5,641 nucleotides of DNA from JAGXSE01 sp040757295 (GTDB lineage: Bacteria > Bacillota > PH28-bin88), in assembly GCA_040757295.1 (NCBI GenBank), contig JBFLXH010000086.1, positions 1 through 5,641 of the forward strand, given 5' to 3'. A program made the position numbers and the translations under genes. Below are positions 1-5,641 of this stretch, in pieces. The first letter of the stretch is position 1. Each line of letters starts with the position of its first letter. Below the pieces are notes generated by a model, which made no database searches, was not told the origin of the DNA, and saw only the letters and a list, made by a program, of their open reading frames with translations.

Positions 1-58
1 TACGGCTTAGATGATGACAATAATACAAGGAATAATCTTTATTAATTTTTCAAGGATC

Positions 59-109
59 AAAAAGAGCAACCTCCGAACTGGAAATTTACGTCCAGATCGG
101 CTGCTGCTC
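59..109 (-). terminator. Possible leftward intrinsic terminator (same hairpin read on the minus strand)
   Basis: Read on the minus strand, the hairpin at 109-64 is followed directly by five T residues (63-59, AAAAA on the plus strand), the layout of a Rho-independent terminator. On the plus strand the hairpin is followed by ATAGTATAC and has no T-tract, so it would not terminate rightward transcription. No minus-strand gene ends next to it. The only upstream minus-strand gene in view is RNase J, whose stop codon is about 735 bp away. It may serve to stop read-through from there, or be a chance A-tract beside a leader hairpin. Confidence 0.3.
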
Positions 110-126
110 ATAGTATACAAGGAGGT
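64..126 (+). promoter_or_regulatory. Structured leader with hairpin and ribosome binding site of the redox operon
   Basis: Bases 64-109 form an imperfect hairpin: 64-68 pair with 105-109, 73-76 with 97-100, and 78-82 with 91-95, around an 8-nt loop (83-90), with a few mismatches. A near-perfect Shine-Dalgarno, AAGGAGG (119-125), follows with 7 nt to the ATG at 133. ACCTCC at 69-74, in the 5' arm, is exactly complementary to GGAGGT at 121-126. The leader could therefore fold either as the hairpin or with its ribosome binding site masked. The base pairing is visible; a regulatory role is inference. It matches no riboswitch class I recognise. I found no convincing promoter upstream, only an ATGACA at 14-19 without a good -10 box. 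Confidence 0.4.
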
Positions 127-132
127 ATTTTT

Positions 133-372
133 ATGATTATTAAGGTTTTAGGCCCTGGGTGCAGAAACTGCACCTTGTTGGAAACAGCCGTTAAGCAAGC
201 AGTCAGTGAACTGGGAATTGTTGCTGAAGTGCAAAAAGTCTCTGACATGAATGCAATAATGGATTATAATGTTTTTATCACCCCTGGGCTGGTGATCAAC
301 GGTAAGGTTAAAGTCTCCGGGCGGGTGCCGAAGCTGGAAGAAATCAAGAACTTGATTAAAGAAGAACTATAA
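133..372 (+). CDS. Small redox-active disulfide (thioredoxin-fold) protein, Mth895-like
   Basis: This 79-aa protein belongs to the small redox-active disulfide / thioredoxin-like family typified by archaeal Mth895. The active-site motif is C10-R-N-C13, preceded by a short beta strand and a G-P-G turn. The cis-proline expected opposite the disulfide is P51 in a T-P-G context, followed by a strand reading L-V-I-N-G and the G-R-V-P segment typical of the family's end. There is no signal peptide or membrane segment, so it should work in the cytoplasm as a thiol-disulfide oxidoreductase. Its partner is unknown. The length is normal for the family. The ATG at 133 sits 7 nt after AAGGAGG, so the start is secure. 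It is followed by another thioredoxin-like gene 28 bp downstream, probably in the same operon. Relatives often lie near ArsR regulators, permeases or CcdA (family knowledge), but none is visible here. Confidence 0.9.
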   Translation: MIIKVLGPGCRNCTLLETAVKQAVSELGIVAEVQKVSDMNAIMDYNVFITPGLVINGKVKVSGRVPKLEEIKNLIKEEL

Positions 373-400
373 CAAAGTGTCAATAAGGCTGGGGGATAGT

Positions 401-850
401 ATGACAGAGCTTAAAGAAGCAGCCAGAAGCCGAAAAACCGCAAAAGTAATGGTATTAGCTGTTGTTCTGATTGCGGTTGCAGCGATATTGGCCTTAAAAT
501 TCATGCCTGACCCCTACCAAGGGAGAAATCAGCCCCAGCCGGGCAATGTCCGTTTAGCCGAGGCAACAGCGGCTGGCCTGCCGGCTGTATTGATTTTTAG
601 TTCGGGTGGTTGCCCTGCCTGTGTGGAAATGGATAAAATCCTGCAGCGGGTAATGCCTGATTATCAGGGGCGGGTTGCCTTCATCAAGGTCGATGTGGCC
701 GACAAGCGGGAAACAGAATTCGTACGACAGTACCAAATCCGGTACGTCCCAACCCTTTTCTTGATTGATAAAGAAGGTAAGCCAAGGGCTCATGCAGGTT
801 TTGTAGAAGAAGAGGTATTGCGCCAGGCGATAGATACCTTCTTGTTATAG
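401..850 (+). CDS. Membrane-anchored thioredoxin-fold protein
   Basis: With the ATG start this protein has 149 aa. The N-terminus is basic (R-S-R-K-T-A-K), followed by one hydrophobic segment at about residues 16-34, which predicts a signal anchor with the rest outside the membrane. The thioredoxin fold covers about residues 48-149, with the active site C71-P-A-C74 after a strand reading A-V-L-I-F and the cis-proline P117 in Y-V-P-T-L-F. Extracytoplasmic CxxC proteins of this type usually reduce or isomerise disulfides in exported proteins or c-type cytochromes and are commonly recharged by CcdA or DsbD; no ccdA is in the window. The ATG at 401 has GGGGGA 4 nt upstream. A GTG at 377, only 4 bp after the previous stop, would add 8 residues but has a weaker ribosome binding site. 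The stop codon lies inside the convergent RNase J gene, giving a 6-bp overlap. The substrate is unknown. Confidence 0.88.
   Translation: MTELKEAARSRKTAKVMVLAVVLIAVAAILALKFMPDPYQGRNQPQPGNVRLAEATAAGLPAVLIFSSGGCPACVEMDKILQRVMPDYQGRVAFIKVDVADKRETEFVRQYQIRYVPTLFLIDKEGKPRAHAGFVEEEVLRQAIDTFLL
807..843. terminator. Candidate bidirectional terminator at the convergent gene ends
   Basis: AAGAA (807-811) pairs with TTCTT (839-843) and GGTAT (814-818) with ATACC (834-838), leaving a 2-nt bulge (812-813). Inside is a short CGC/GCG stem with a 3-nt loop (821-829). On the plus strand the stem runs into T-rich sequence (TTCTTGTTATAG); on the minus strand it runs into TCTTCTTCT. It lies in the last codons of the thioredoxin gene and just past the RNase J stop. 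It is the only stem I see that could end both transcripts. The stem is AT-rich and the T-tracts are broken, so strength is uncertain. Confidence 0.35.
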
Positions 851-2512
851 TTCCATTATTACGGGCAGAATCATTGGGCGGCGTTTGGTTTTCTCGTAAA
901 TGAATTCTGCCAGCACTTCCCGGATTGCGCTTTTAATTAAGGCCCATTCTGTAACCTGCTGAGCCTGGCATTTTGCCAGTGCCTGCAGGGTTTTTTCTTT
1001 GGCTTCGGCCAAGAGTTCTCCTGCTTCTCTCACAAAAACAAATCCTCTGCTGATTAAGTCGGGACCAGCCAGGATTATGCCGGTTTCCTTATCGATAGTT
1101 ACCACTGCAATCACAATTCCCTCACCTGCCAGGAGATGACGGTCCCGCAAGACGATATTGCCCACATCCCCAATTCCCAATCCATCAATGAATACGCTGC
1201 CGGCAGATACCCGGCCGTTTATTTTCGCTTCTTTCGGGCTGCATTCGATCCGGTCTCCGATATTGGCCTTGATGATATTGTCCTGGGGATATCCCATTTT
1301 TATGGCCATCTCAGAAAAGATTGCCATGTGGGAGTATTCGCCGTGAAAAGGAATAATGTATTTGGGCTTCAGTATATTCAGCATTAGTTTAATTTCTTCC
1401 TGTCCAGCGTGCCCCGATACATGAACTGTGGCTACCTCTTTATAATAAACATCTGCCCCGATTTTAAACAGGTTGTTGATTGTTCGTCCCACCAATTGCT
1501 CATTACCGGGAATCGGCGTGGCCGAAATAATAACCGTATCTCCTTCCATAATGTTTACCTGGCGATGATTGTGGGTAGCCATTCTGGTCAGGGCAGCCAT
1601 AGGTTCACCCTGACTGCCTGTGGCCAGGATTACCACTTTTTGTCTGGGCAGTTTGTCTATTTCTTCAATTTCGATCAAGGTCTTTTTAGGGACATGCAGG
1701 TAGCCGAGGCGGGTAGCCACTTCCACCACATTAGCCATGCTGCGGCCTGCCACGGCCACTTTGCGGTCAAATTTGACAGCAGAATTGATTACCTGCTGCA
1801 GCCTGTGCACGTGAGATGCAAAGGTGGCTACAATAATCCGTTGCGCGGCGCGGCTGAAAATCATGTCGAAGGTTTCCCCGACAACCTTTTCCGATGGGGT
1901 CATTTCCTCCCGGACCACGTTGGTGCTGTCGCAGATAAAGACCAGGACTCCGTTTGCCCCATAACGGGCAATTTTATCAAATTCCACCAGCCTCCCATCT
2001 ACGGGGGTCTGATCCAGCTTGAAATCTCCCGAGTGGACGATTGTGCCCACAGGAGTATGAATGGCCATGCCTACTCCATCGGGAATGCTGTGATTAATAC
2101 GGAAAAACTCAACTTGGAAAGCACCTAGCTTTAGCTTTTGTTCAGTGTTGATTTGGCGGAAATCTGCCTGTTTGACCATGTTGTGTTCTTCCAGTTTGGC
2201 CTCCACCAATCCTAGGGTTAATCTGGTTCCATAAACCGGTACCGGCAAGTCCTTTAATACAAACGGCAGGGCTCCGATGTGGTCCTCATGACCGTGGGTT
2301 AAAAGGATCCCTCGGATTTTTTCTTTGTTTTTCATCAAATATGAGATATCCGGAATGACCAGATCTATGCCTGGTTGGTCCTCCTCGGGAAATTTTACCC
2401 CACAATCTATTACAATAATGTCGTTACCGAACTCGATAACCAGCATGTTTTTGCCGATCTCTGTCACCCCGCCCAGGGGTATCAGGGTTACCTTATCAGA
2501 AGTTTTTTCCAT
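845..2512 (-). CDS. rnj: Ribonuclease J (metallo-beta-lactamase/beta-CASP RNase)
   Basis: Ribonuclease J is a zinc-dependent 5'-3' exonuclease and endonuclease that processes and degrades mRNA and matures rRNA in the cytoplasm. With the ATG at 2512 the protein has 555 aa, the same length as B. subtilis RNase J1. It shows the metallo-beta-lactamase motif H73-G-H75-E-D77-H78, further metal ligands H141 and D163 (S-G-D-F), the S-G-H368-A-G-Q-E-E loop, and H390 in P-F-H-G-E-Y. The beta-CASP insert spans about 210-360. The C-terminal domain (about 450-555) ends in the conserved K-T-K-R-R-P-M-I-L-P. All catalytic ligands are present, so this is a J1-type active enzyme rather than a J2 with a degraded motif. 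An in-frame TTG at 2572 would give 575 aa, but it falls within a few bases of the expected transcription start and adds residues outside the family alignment. The ATG has GGGAG 10 nt upstream. The gene has its own promoter and converges on the thioredoxin pair. Confidence 0.97.
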   Translation of the reverse strand: MEKTSDKVTLIPLGGVTEIGKNMLVIEFGNDIIVIDCGVKFPEEDQPGIDLVIPDISYLMKNKEKIRGILLTHGHEDHIGALPFVLKDLPVPVYGTRLTLGLVEAKLEEHNMVKQADFRQINTEQKLKLGAFQVEFFRINHSIPDGVGMAIHTPVGTIVHSGDFKLDQTPVDGRLVEFDKIARYGANGVLVFICDSTNVVREEMTPSEKVVGETFDMIFSRAAQRIIVATFASHVHRLQQVINSAVKFDRKVAVAGRSMANVVEVATRLGYLHVPKKTLIEIEEIDKLPRQKVVILATGSQGEPMAALTRMATHNHRQVNIMEGDTVIISATPIPGNEQLVGRTINNLFKIGADVYYKEVATVHVSGHAGQEEIKLMLNILKPKYIIPFHGEYSHMAIFSEMAIKMGYPQDNIIKANIGDRIECSPKEAKINGRVSAGSVFIDGLGIGDVGNIVLRDRHLLAGEGIVIAVVTIDKETGIILAGPDLISRGFVFVREAGELLAEAKEKTLQALAKCQAQQVTEWALIKSAIREVLAEFIYEKTKRRPMILPVIMEL

Positions 2513-2574
2513 CCTTTTACTTCTCCCTATCTGTTTGCCTTTTTCGAAAGTGTCTCTAGCAAATCGTCCCAATT

Positions 2575-2603
2575 ATCATAAACTTTTATTCCATTAAGGT
2601 CAA
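2575..2603 (-). promoter_or_regulatory. Sigma-A-type promoter of RNase J
   Basis: On the minus strand, TTGACC (2603-2598) is separated by exactly 17 nt from TATGAT (2580-2575). Each box matches the sigma-70/sigma-A consensus at five of six positions. Transcription should start near 2568, giving a 5' untranslated region of about 55 nt before the ATG at 2512. That region carries the ribosome binding site AGGGAG (2528-2523) and no obvious strong structure. Confidence 0.7.
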
Positions 2604-2643
2604 GATTTCGGCCGGGCAATTTAGTTGCTGTTGCTTGTAAAGT

Positions 2644-2672
2644 TTGACATATTATTAGGGAGGGGCTTTTTT
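2644..2672 (+). promoter_or_regulatory. Weak candidate promoter for the calcium ATPase
   Basis: A perfect -35 hexamer, TTGACA (2644-2649), lies about 90 bp before the ATPase start. At 17 nt the only -10 candidate is TTTTTT (2667-2672), which matches TATAAT at three positions. A better -10 (TATTAT, 2650-2655) directly abuts the -35 box and has only TTGCTG (2625-2630) upstream, at a long 19-nt spacing. The promoter of this gene is therefore not resolved. Confidence 0.2.
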
Positions 2673-2736
2673 TGGGGGTATCTTTTCATGGAAAAAAGAC
2701 AGTTGGAAACACTAATCAAGAGATTGGAGGAATATT

Positions 2737-5451
2737 ATGCCGAAGACCTTCTGGTACGGGAAGTCCGCGGAAGAAATCATCCGCATCTTAGATACGGATG
2801 CTTCTAGCGGGCTGCAAGCCGGCAAAGTCCCAAAGCTTCTTGCTGAATATGGAACTAACGAGCTGGCCCAAGCGCCTCCAAGGCGTCTTTTGGAGATGCT
2901 GTTGGGGCAGTTGAAGGAAACCCTGGTTATAATTCTTGTTATTGCCGCAATTGTATCAGGTTTAGTGGGTGAAATCGAGGACACTATAGTCATTCTAGCT
3001 ATTGTGATACTCAATGCGGTATTGGGCGTTTACCAGGAGAACCGGGCTGAACAGTCCTTGCGGGCATTAAAGGGATTGACCAAGCCCCTGGCAAAGGTCA
3101 TTCGAAATCGCAAGATCATGCAAATCCCTGCAGCCCAATTAGTCCCGGGAGACCTGGTTCTCTTAGATACAGGGGATTATATCCCTGCCGACGGCAGGGT
3201 TATAGAGGCCGTCAATTTGCAAGTGGATGAAGCGGCTCTGACCGGAGAATCACTACCGGTAGAAAAATTAGTCTCTCCCATTGAAGGAGAGGATGTTCCC
3301 CTTGGCGATCAGGCTAACATGGTCTTTATGGGTACTATAGTAACCGGGGGACGGGGTAGGGCTATAGTAACCAGTACAGGTATGGCAACTCAGATTGGCC
3401 AAATTGCCACCATGCTGCAAGAGGCGCCGCAGGAGCCGACACCTCTGCAAAAACGCCTGGGGGAACTGGGCAAGATGCTGGGCATGGCTGCATTAGCTAT
3501 TGTAATAATGGTATTCTTTACTGGTTTGTGGCGGGGAGAACCGCTGGTCACCATGTTTATGACTTCTGTCAGCTTGGCGGTGGCAGCCGTGCCTGAAGGG
3601 CTGCCAACGGTGGTGACCATAGTGTTGGCTCTGGGTGTCCAGCGGATGAGTAAGCGCAATGCCGTGATTAGGAAACTGCCTGCAGTGGAGACCCTGGGGA
3701 CTGCTACAGTAATTTGCTCCGACAAGACAGGTACCCTGACAAAAAATGAAATGACGGTTGTTAAGGCTTATGTGGGTGGCCAAACCTACGCCTTAAGCGG
3801 TATCGGTTATCAGCCGGAAGGGGTGATTACAGCGGCAGAAGGAACGGCGCCTATTATTCCCAAAGAGGGCAGCCTTTTAAGCCTCTTTTTTCAGGGTGGC
3901 ATGTCTGCCAATGATGCAAGACTTGACGAAATTGACGGGAATTTCCGGATAATTGGCGATCCTACAGAAGGCGCTCTGCTGGTGGCAGCAGCTAAAGCAG
4001 GGTTCCACCAGGAAGAGTTGAACGAGGATTTCCCCAGGATTGCGGAAATACCCTTTGACTCTGCCAGAAAAATGATGACAACCTTTCACAGGTGGTCAAA
4101 TGGAGTAGTGTCCTTTACCAAAGGCGCACCGGACATCTTGCTGGAGCGTTCCAGTCATGTTCAAAATGAGAGAGGCCAGGAGCCGTTAGATGAAGGGGTT
4201 AGGAAAGACCTGATGCGGGTCAACTCAACCTTTGCCGCCCAGGGAATGCGGGTGCTCGCTTTGGGCTGCCGTTGGTGGAAGGTGCTTCCCTCAGACCTTT
4301 CGTCTGCAAAATGCGAGCAAGAGCTAACCTTTTTGGGGTTTTTTGCCATGCTGGACCCAGCCAGGCCGGAAGCGAAAGAGGCTGTAGCCATCAGCCGCCA
4401 GGCAGGAATCAGGACTATTATGATCACCGGTGACCACATGGAGACAGCAGAGGCGATTGCCAAAGAGCTTGGCATCTGGCAAGAAGGGGACCAAGTCTTA
4501 AGCGGCAGGGACTTAGACAGAATGGACCAACAAGGACTTAATGCGGCAGTTCCGTCTGTTTCAGTATTTGCCAGGGTCTCGCCGGAGCACAAGATGTTGA
4601 TTATTAATGCCCTAAAACATCATGGACATGTTGTAGCCATGACTGGAGATGGAGTTAACGACGCTCCTGCGTTGAAGCGGGCGGACATTGGTGCGGCAAT
4701 GGGCATTACAGGGACAGAGGTAGCTAAAGAGGCTGCAGACATGGTTCTTTTGGATGACAACTTTGCCACTATTATTAGTGCGGTGGAGGAAGGGCGGACA
4801 ATCTTTGCCAATATCCGCAAGACTATTCAGTATTTGCTCTCATGCAACACCGGAGAAATAATCGCCATCTTTACGGCAATTCTGCTGGGGTTGGGCAGCC
4901 CCCTGACGCCAATTCAAATCTTGTGGTTGAACCTGGTGACCGACGGTCCGCCTGCCTTGGCCCTGGGGCTGGATAAACCGGAAAAGGGCATTATGCAAAG
5001 ACCCCCGCGCAAGCCTTTTGAGAGTATTTTTTCTGGAGGATTGGGAGCCCGCATTCTATGGCAGGGCGCCTTAATCGGAGTCTTGGCTGTGATTGCCTAT
5101 TGGTGGGGTTTGTCCCAAGGAAGAACCTTGGCTGAAGCCAGAACCATGGCCTTTCTCACTATGAGTTTGTCCCAGTTGGTCCATGCCTTTAATGTCAGAC
5201 ATCCCCGCTTATCCCTTGGGCAGATTGGCCTGTTTACCAACAGGGCCTTGGTGTATGCGTTTTTATTGAGTATCAGCTTGCAGGTGGCCGTTGTCTTTGT
5301 TCCCGTCCTGCGTTCAGCTTTTGACACTGTGGTCTTGGTCAGGGAAGATTGGCTTATTGTGCTGGCGTTGGGGTTGGTTCCTCTTTTGATTGTAGAGCTA
5401 GAGAAGCTTATTAGGCGCCGCTCTAAGCCTGCCTTGTTCCCAGCCACTTAG
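2737..5451 (+). CDS. Calcium-transporting P-type ATPase (P2A, SERCA/YloB-like)
   Basis: This is a complete 904-aa P2-type ATPase that should export Ca2+ from the cytoplasm at the expense of ATP. After the N-terminal cation-ATPase domain (about 5-75) come the actuator loop T169-G-E-S, M4 with P286-E287-G-L-P, the phosphorylated aspartate D329 in D-K-T-G-T-L-T, nucleotide-binding K462-G-A-P-D, D540-P-A-R-P-E, T564-G-D and the hinge T636-G-D-G-V-N-D-A-P. About ten membrane segments fit: M1-M2 about 60-98, M3-M4 247-300, M5-M6 697-745, M7-M10 772-888. Ca2+ ligands known from SERCA are present as E287 (M4), N704 and E707 (M5), and N732, T735 and D736 (M6). The M8 glutamate (SERCA E908) appears to be Q813. 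The M5 residues argue against a PMR1/SPCA manganese pump. The ATG at 2737 follows GGAGG (2726-2730) by 6 nt. The gene diverges from RNase J and appears monocistronic. Confidence 0.95.
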   Translation: MPKTFWYGKSAEEIIRILDTDASSGLQAGKVPKLLAEYGTNELAQAPPRRLLEMLLGQLKETLVIILVIAAIVSGLVGEIEDTIVILAIVILNAVLGVYQENRAEQSLRALKGLTKPLAKVIRNRKIMQIPAAQLVPGDLVLLDTGDYIPADGRVIEAVNLQVDEAALTGESLPVEKLVSPIEGEDVPLGDQANMVFMGTIVTGGRGRAIVTSTGMATQIGQIATMLQEAPQEPTPLQKRLGELGKMLGMAALAIVIMVFFTGLWRGEPLVTMFMTSVSLAVAAVPEGLPTVVTIVLALGVQRMSKRNAVIRKLPAVETLGTATVICSDKTGTLTKNEMTVVKAYVGGQTYALSGIGYQPEGVITAAEGTAPIIPKEGSLLSLFFQGGMSANDARLDEIDGNFRIIGDPTEGALLVAAAKAGFHQEELNEDFPRIAEIPFDSARKMMTTFHRWSNGVVSFTKGAPDILLERSSHVQNERGQEPLDEGVRKDLMRVNSTFAAQGMRVLALGCRWWKVLPSDLSSAKCEQELTFLGFFAMLDPARPEAKEAVAISRQAGIRTIMITGDHMETAEAIAKELGIWQEGDQVLSGRDLDRMDQQGLNAAVPSVSVFARVSPEHKMLIINALKHHGHVVAMTGDGVNDAPALKRADIGAAMGITGTEVAKEAADMVLLDDNFATIISAVEEGRTIFANIRKTIQYLLSCNTGEIIAIFTAILLGLGSPLTPIQILWLNLVTDGPPALALGLDKPEKGIMQRPPRKPFESIFSGGLGARILWQGALIGVLAVIAYWWGLSQGRTLAEARTMAFLTMSLSQLVHAFNVRHPRLSLGQIGLFTNRALVYAFLLSISLQVAVVFVPVLRSAFDTVVLVREDWLIVLALGLVPLLIVELEKLIRRRSKPALFPAT

Positions 5452-5468
5452 CGATAAAAATCCTCAAG

Positions 5469-5500
5469 CCCTGGGGCCCCATGACCTCTAGGGTTTTTTT
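5469..5500 (+). terminator. Rho-independent terminator of the calcium ATPase
   Basis: CCCTGGGG (5469-5476) pairs with CTCTAGGG (5486-5493), giving 8 continuous pairs including two G-T wobbles around a 9-nt loop. Seven T residues follow directly (5494-5500). It begins 18 bp after the ATPase stop codon. AAAAATCCT (5456-5464) could also pair with the 3' arm and T-tract. Confidence 0.85.
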
Positions 5501-5517
5501 ATTTCCAAATATTCTTC

Positions 5518-5574
5518 AACTGGGTCTTGGCTTCAGAGGGGGATTGTGACCCCCGCTGAAGCTTAGAGCCAGTT
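5518..5574. repeat. 57-bp imperfect palindrome, first of a tandem pair
   Basis: The two arms pair in register with no bulges: 5518-5523 with 5569-5574, 5525-5527 with 5565-5567, 5529-5536 with 5556-5563, and 5538-5542 (GGGGG) with 5550-5554 (CCCCC). The loop is 7 nt (5543-5549). That is 22 pairs, one of them a G-T wobble, and three single opposed mismatches. It comes 17 bp after the T-tract of the ATPase terminator and has no T-tract of its own, so it is not another ordinary terminator. It could be a dispersed palindromic repeat, a structured RNA, or part of a mobile element end. Confidence 0.65.
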
Positions 5575-5581
5575 AATGCAA

Positions 5582-5641
5582 TGGCGTAGCCGCTCTTATC
5601 CCACCGCTTTAAAGAAGCGGGGGTATTAGAGCGGGTAGCCA
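5582..5641. repeat. 60-bp REP-like imperfect palindrome with GTAG foot, reaching the window edge
   Basis: Bases 5590-5609 pair with 5615-5634 at 17 of 20 positions, without bulges, around a 5-nt loop (TAAAG, 5610-5614). TGGC (5582-5585) also pairs with GCCA (5638-5641) across a small internal loop. GTAG (5586-5589) sits immediately 5' of the main stem and recurs at 5635-5638 after it. A GTAG tetranucleotide at the foot of an imperfect hairpin is the hallmark of REP sequences handled by RAYT (IS200-like) transposases, and IS200/IS605 ends are also hairpins. Copy number and a cognate transposase cannot be seen here, and the element may continue beyond the window. Confidence 0.55.

Noticed and set aside
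1..45. Possible C-terminal tail of an upstream gene (frame 1 open to TAA at 43-45)
   Set aside because: Only 14 codons are visible, they are Asp/Asn-rich and match no family. Frames 2 and 3 stop within 14 bases. Not supportable.
1409..2128. 239-codon plus-strand open frame inside RNase J
   Set aside because: It is wholly antisense to a well conserved RNase J, has no domain I recognise and a His/Cys-rich composition typical of a shadow frame.
2625..2655. MerR-type promoter (19-nt spacer between TTGCTG and TATTAT) before the ATPase
   Set aside because: The spacer contains no dyad symmetry, the -35 match is modest, and SERCA-type ATPases are not typical MerR targets.
4161..4592. 143-codon minus-strand open frame inside the ATPase
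   Set aside because: It is antisense to conserved nucleotide-binding and hinge motifs of the ATPase, and its Ser/Ala-rich composition looks like a shadow frame.
5518..5641. Retron RNA, group II intron end, or known riboswitch
   Set aside because: No reverse transcriptase is visible, and I see no intron boundary motif and no consensus of the cobalamin, SAM, TPP or yybP-ykoY classes.
5582..5641. tRNA gene
   Set aside because: No cloverleaf can be drawn. The sequence folds as one long hairpin and lacks a T-loop GTTCGAATC-like motif.

Overview
The window looks like chromosomal DNA from a Gram-positive bacterium of the Bacillota, probably an anaerobic Clostridia-type lineage. The support is strong GGAGG-type ribosome binding sites, an RNase J that matches Bacillus subtilis RNase J1 in length (555 aa) and in active-site spacing, a YloB/SERCA-type calcium P-type ATPase, and a small Mth895-like redox disulfide protein of the kind common in anaerobes. 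The sequence does not support a genus call.

Layout: bases 1-132 are a leader region with a 46-nt imperfect hairpin just before a very strong ribosome binding site. Two plus-strand thiol-redox genes follow: a 79-aa cytoplasmic CxxC protein (133-372) and a membrane-anchored extracytoplasmic thioredoxin-fold protein (401-850). RNase J lies on the minus strand (845-2512) and converges on them; the two stop codons sit within a 6-bp overlap, with a candidate bidirectional terminator inside the last thioredoxin codons. A 224-bp intergenic region (2513-2736) holds a good minus-strand sigma-A-type promoter for RNase J. On its other side, diverging from RNase J, is a complete 904-aa P2-type calcium ATPase (2737-5451), closed by a clear intrinsic terminator (5469-5500). 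The last ~120 bp hold no gene but contain two tandem long imperfect palindromes (5518-5574 and 5582-5641). The second has a GTAG tetranucleotide at its foot, as in REP elements, and reaches the window edge.

Functionally these look like three separate transcription units: thiol-disulfide chemistry on both sides of the membrane, RNA turnover, and calcium efflux. Only the two thioredoxin-like genes look like an operon. The genes are ordinary members of known families. The least explained parts are the twin palindromes at the right end and the structured leader at the left end; nothing here amounts to a demonstrable new multi-gene system.
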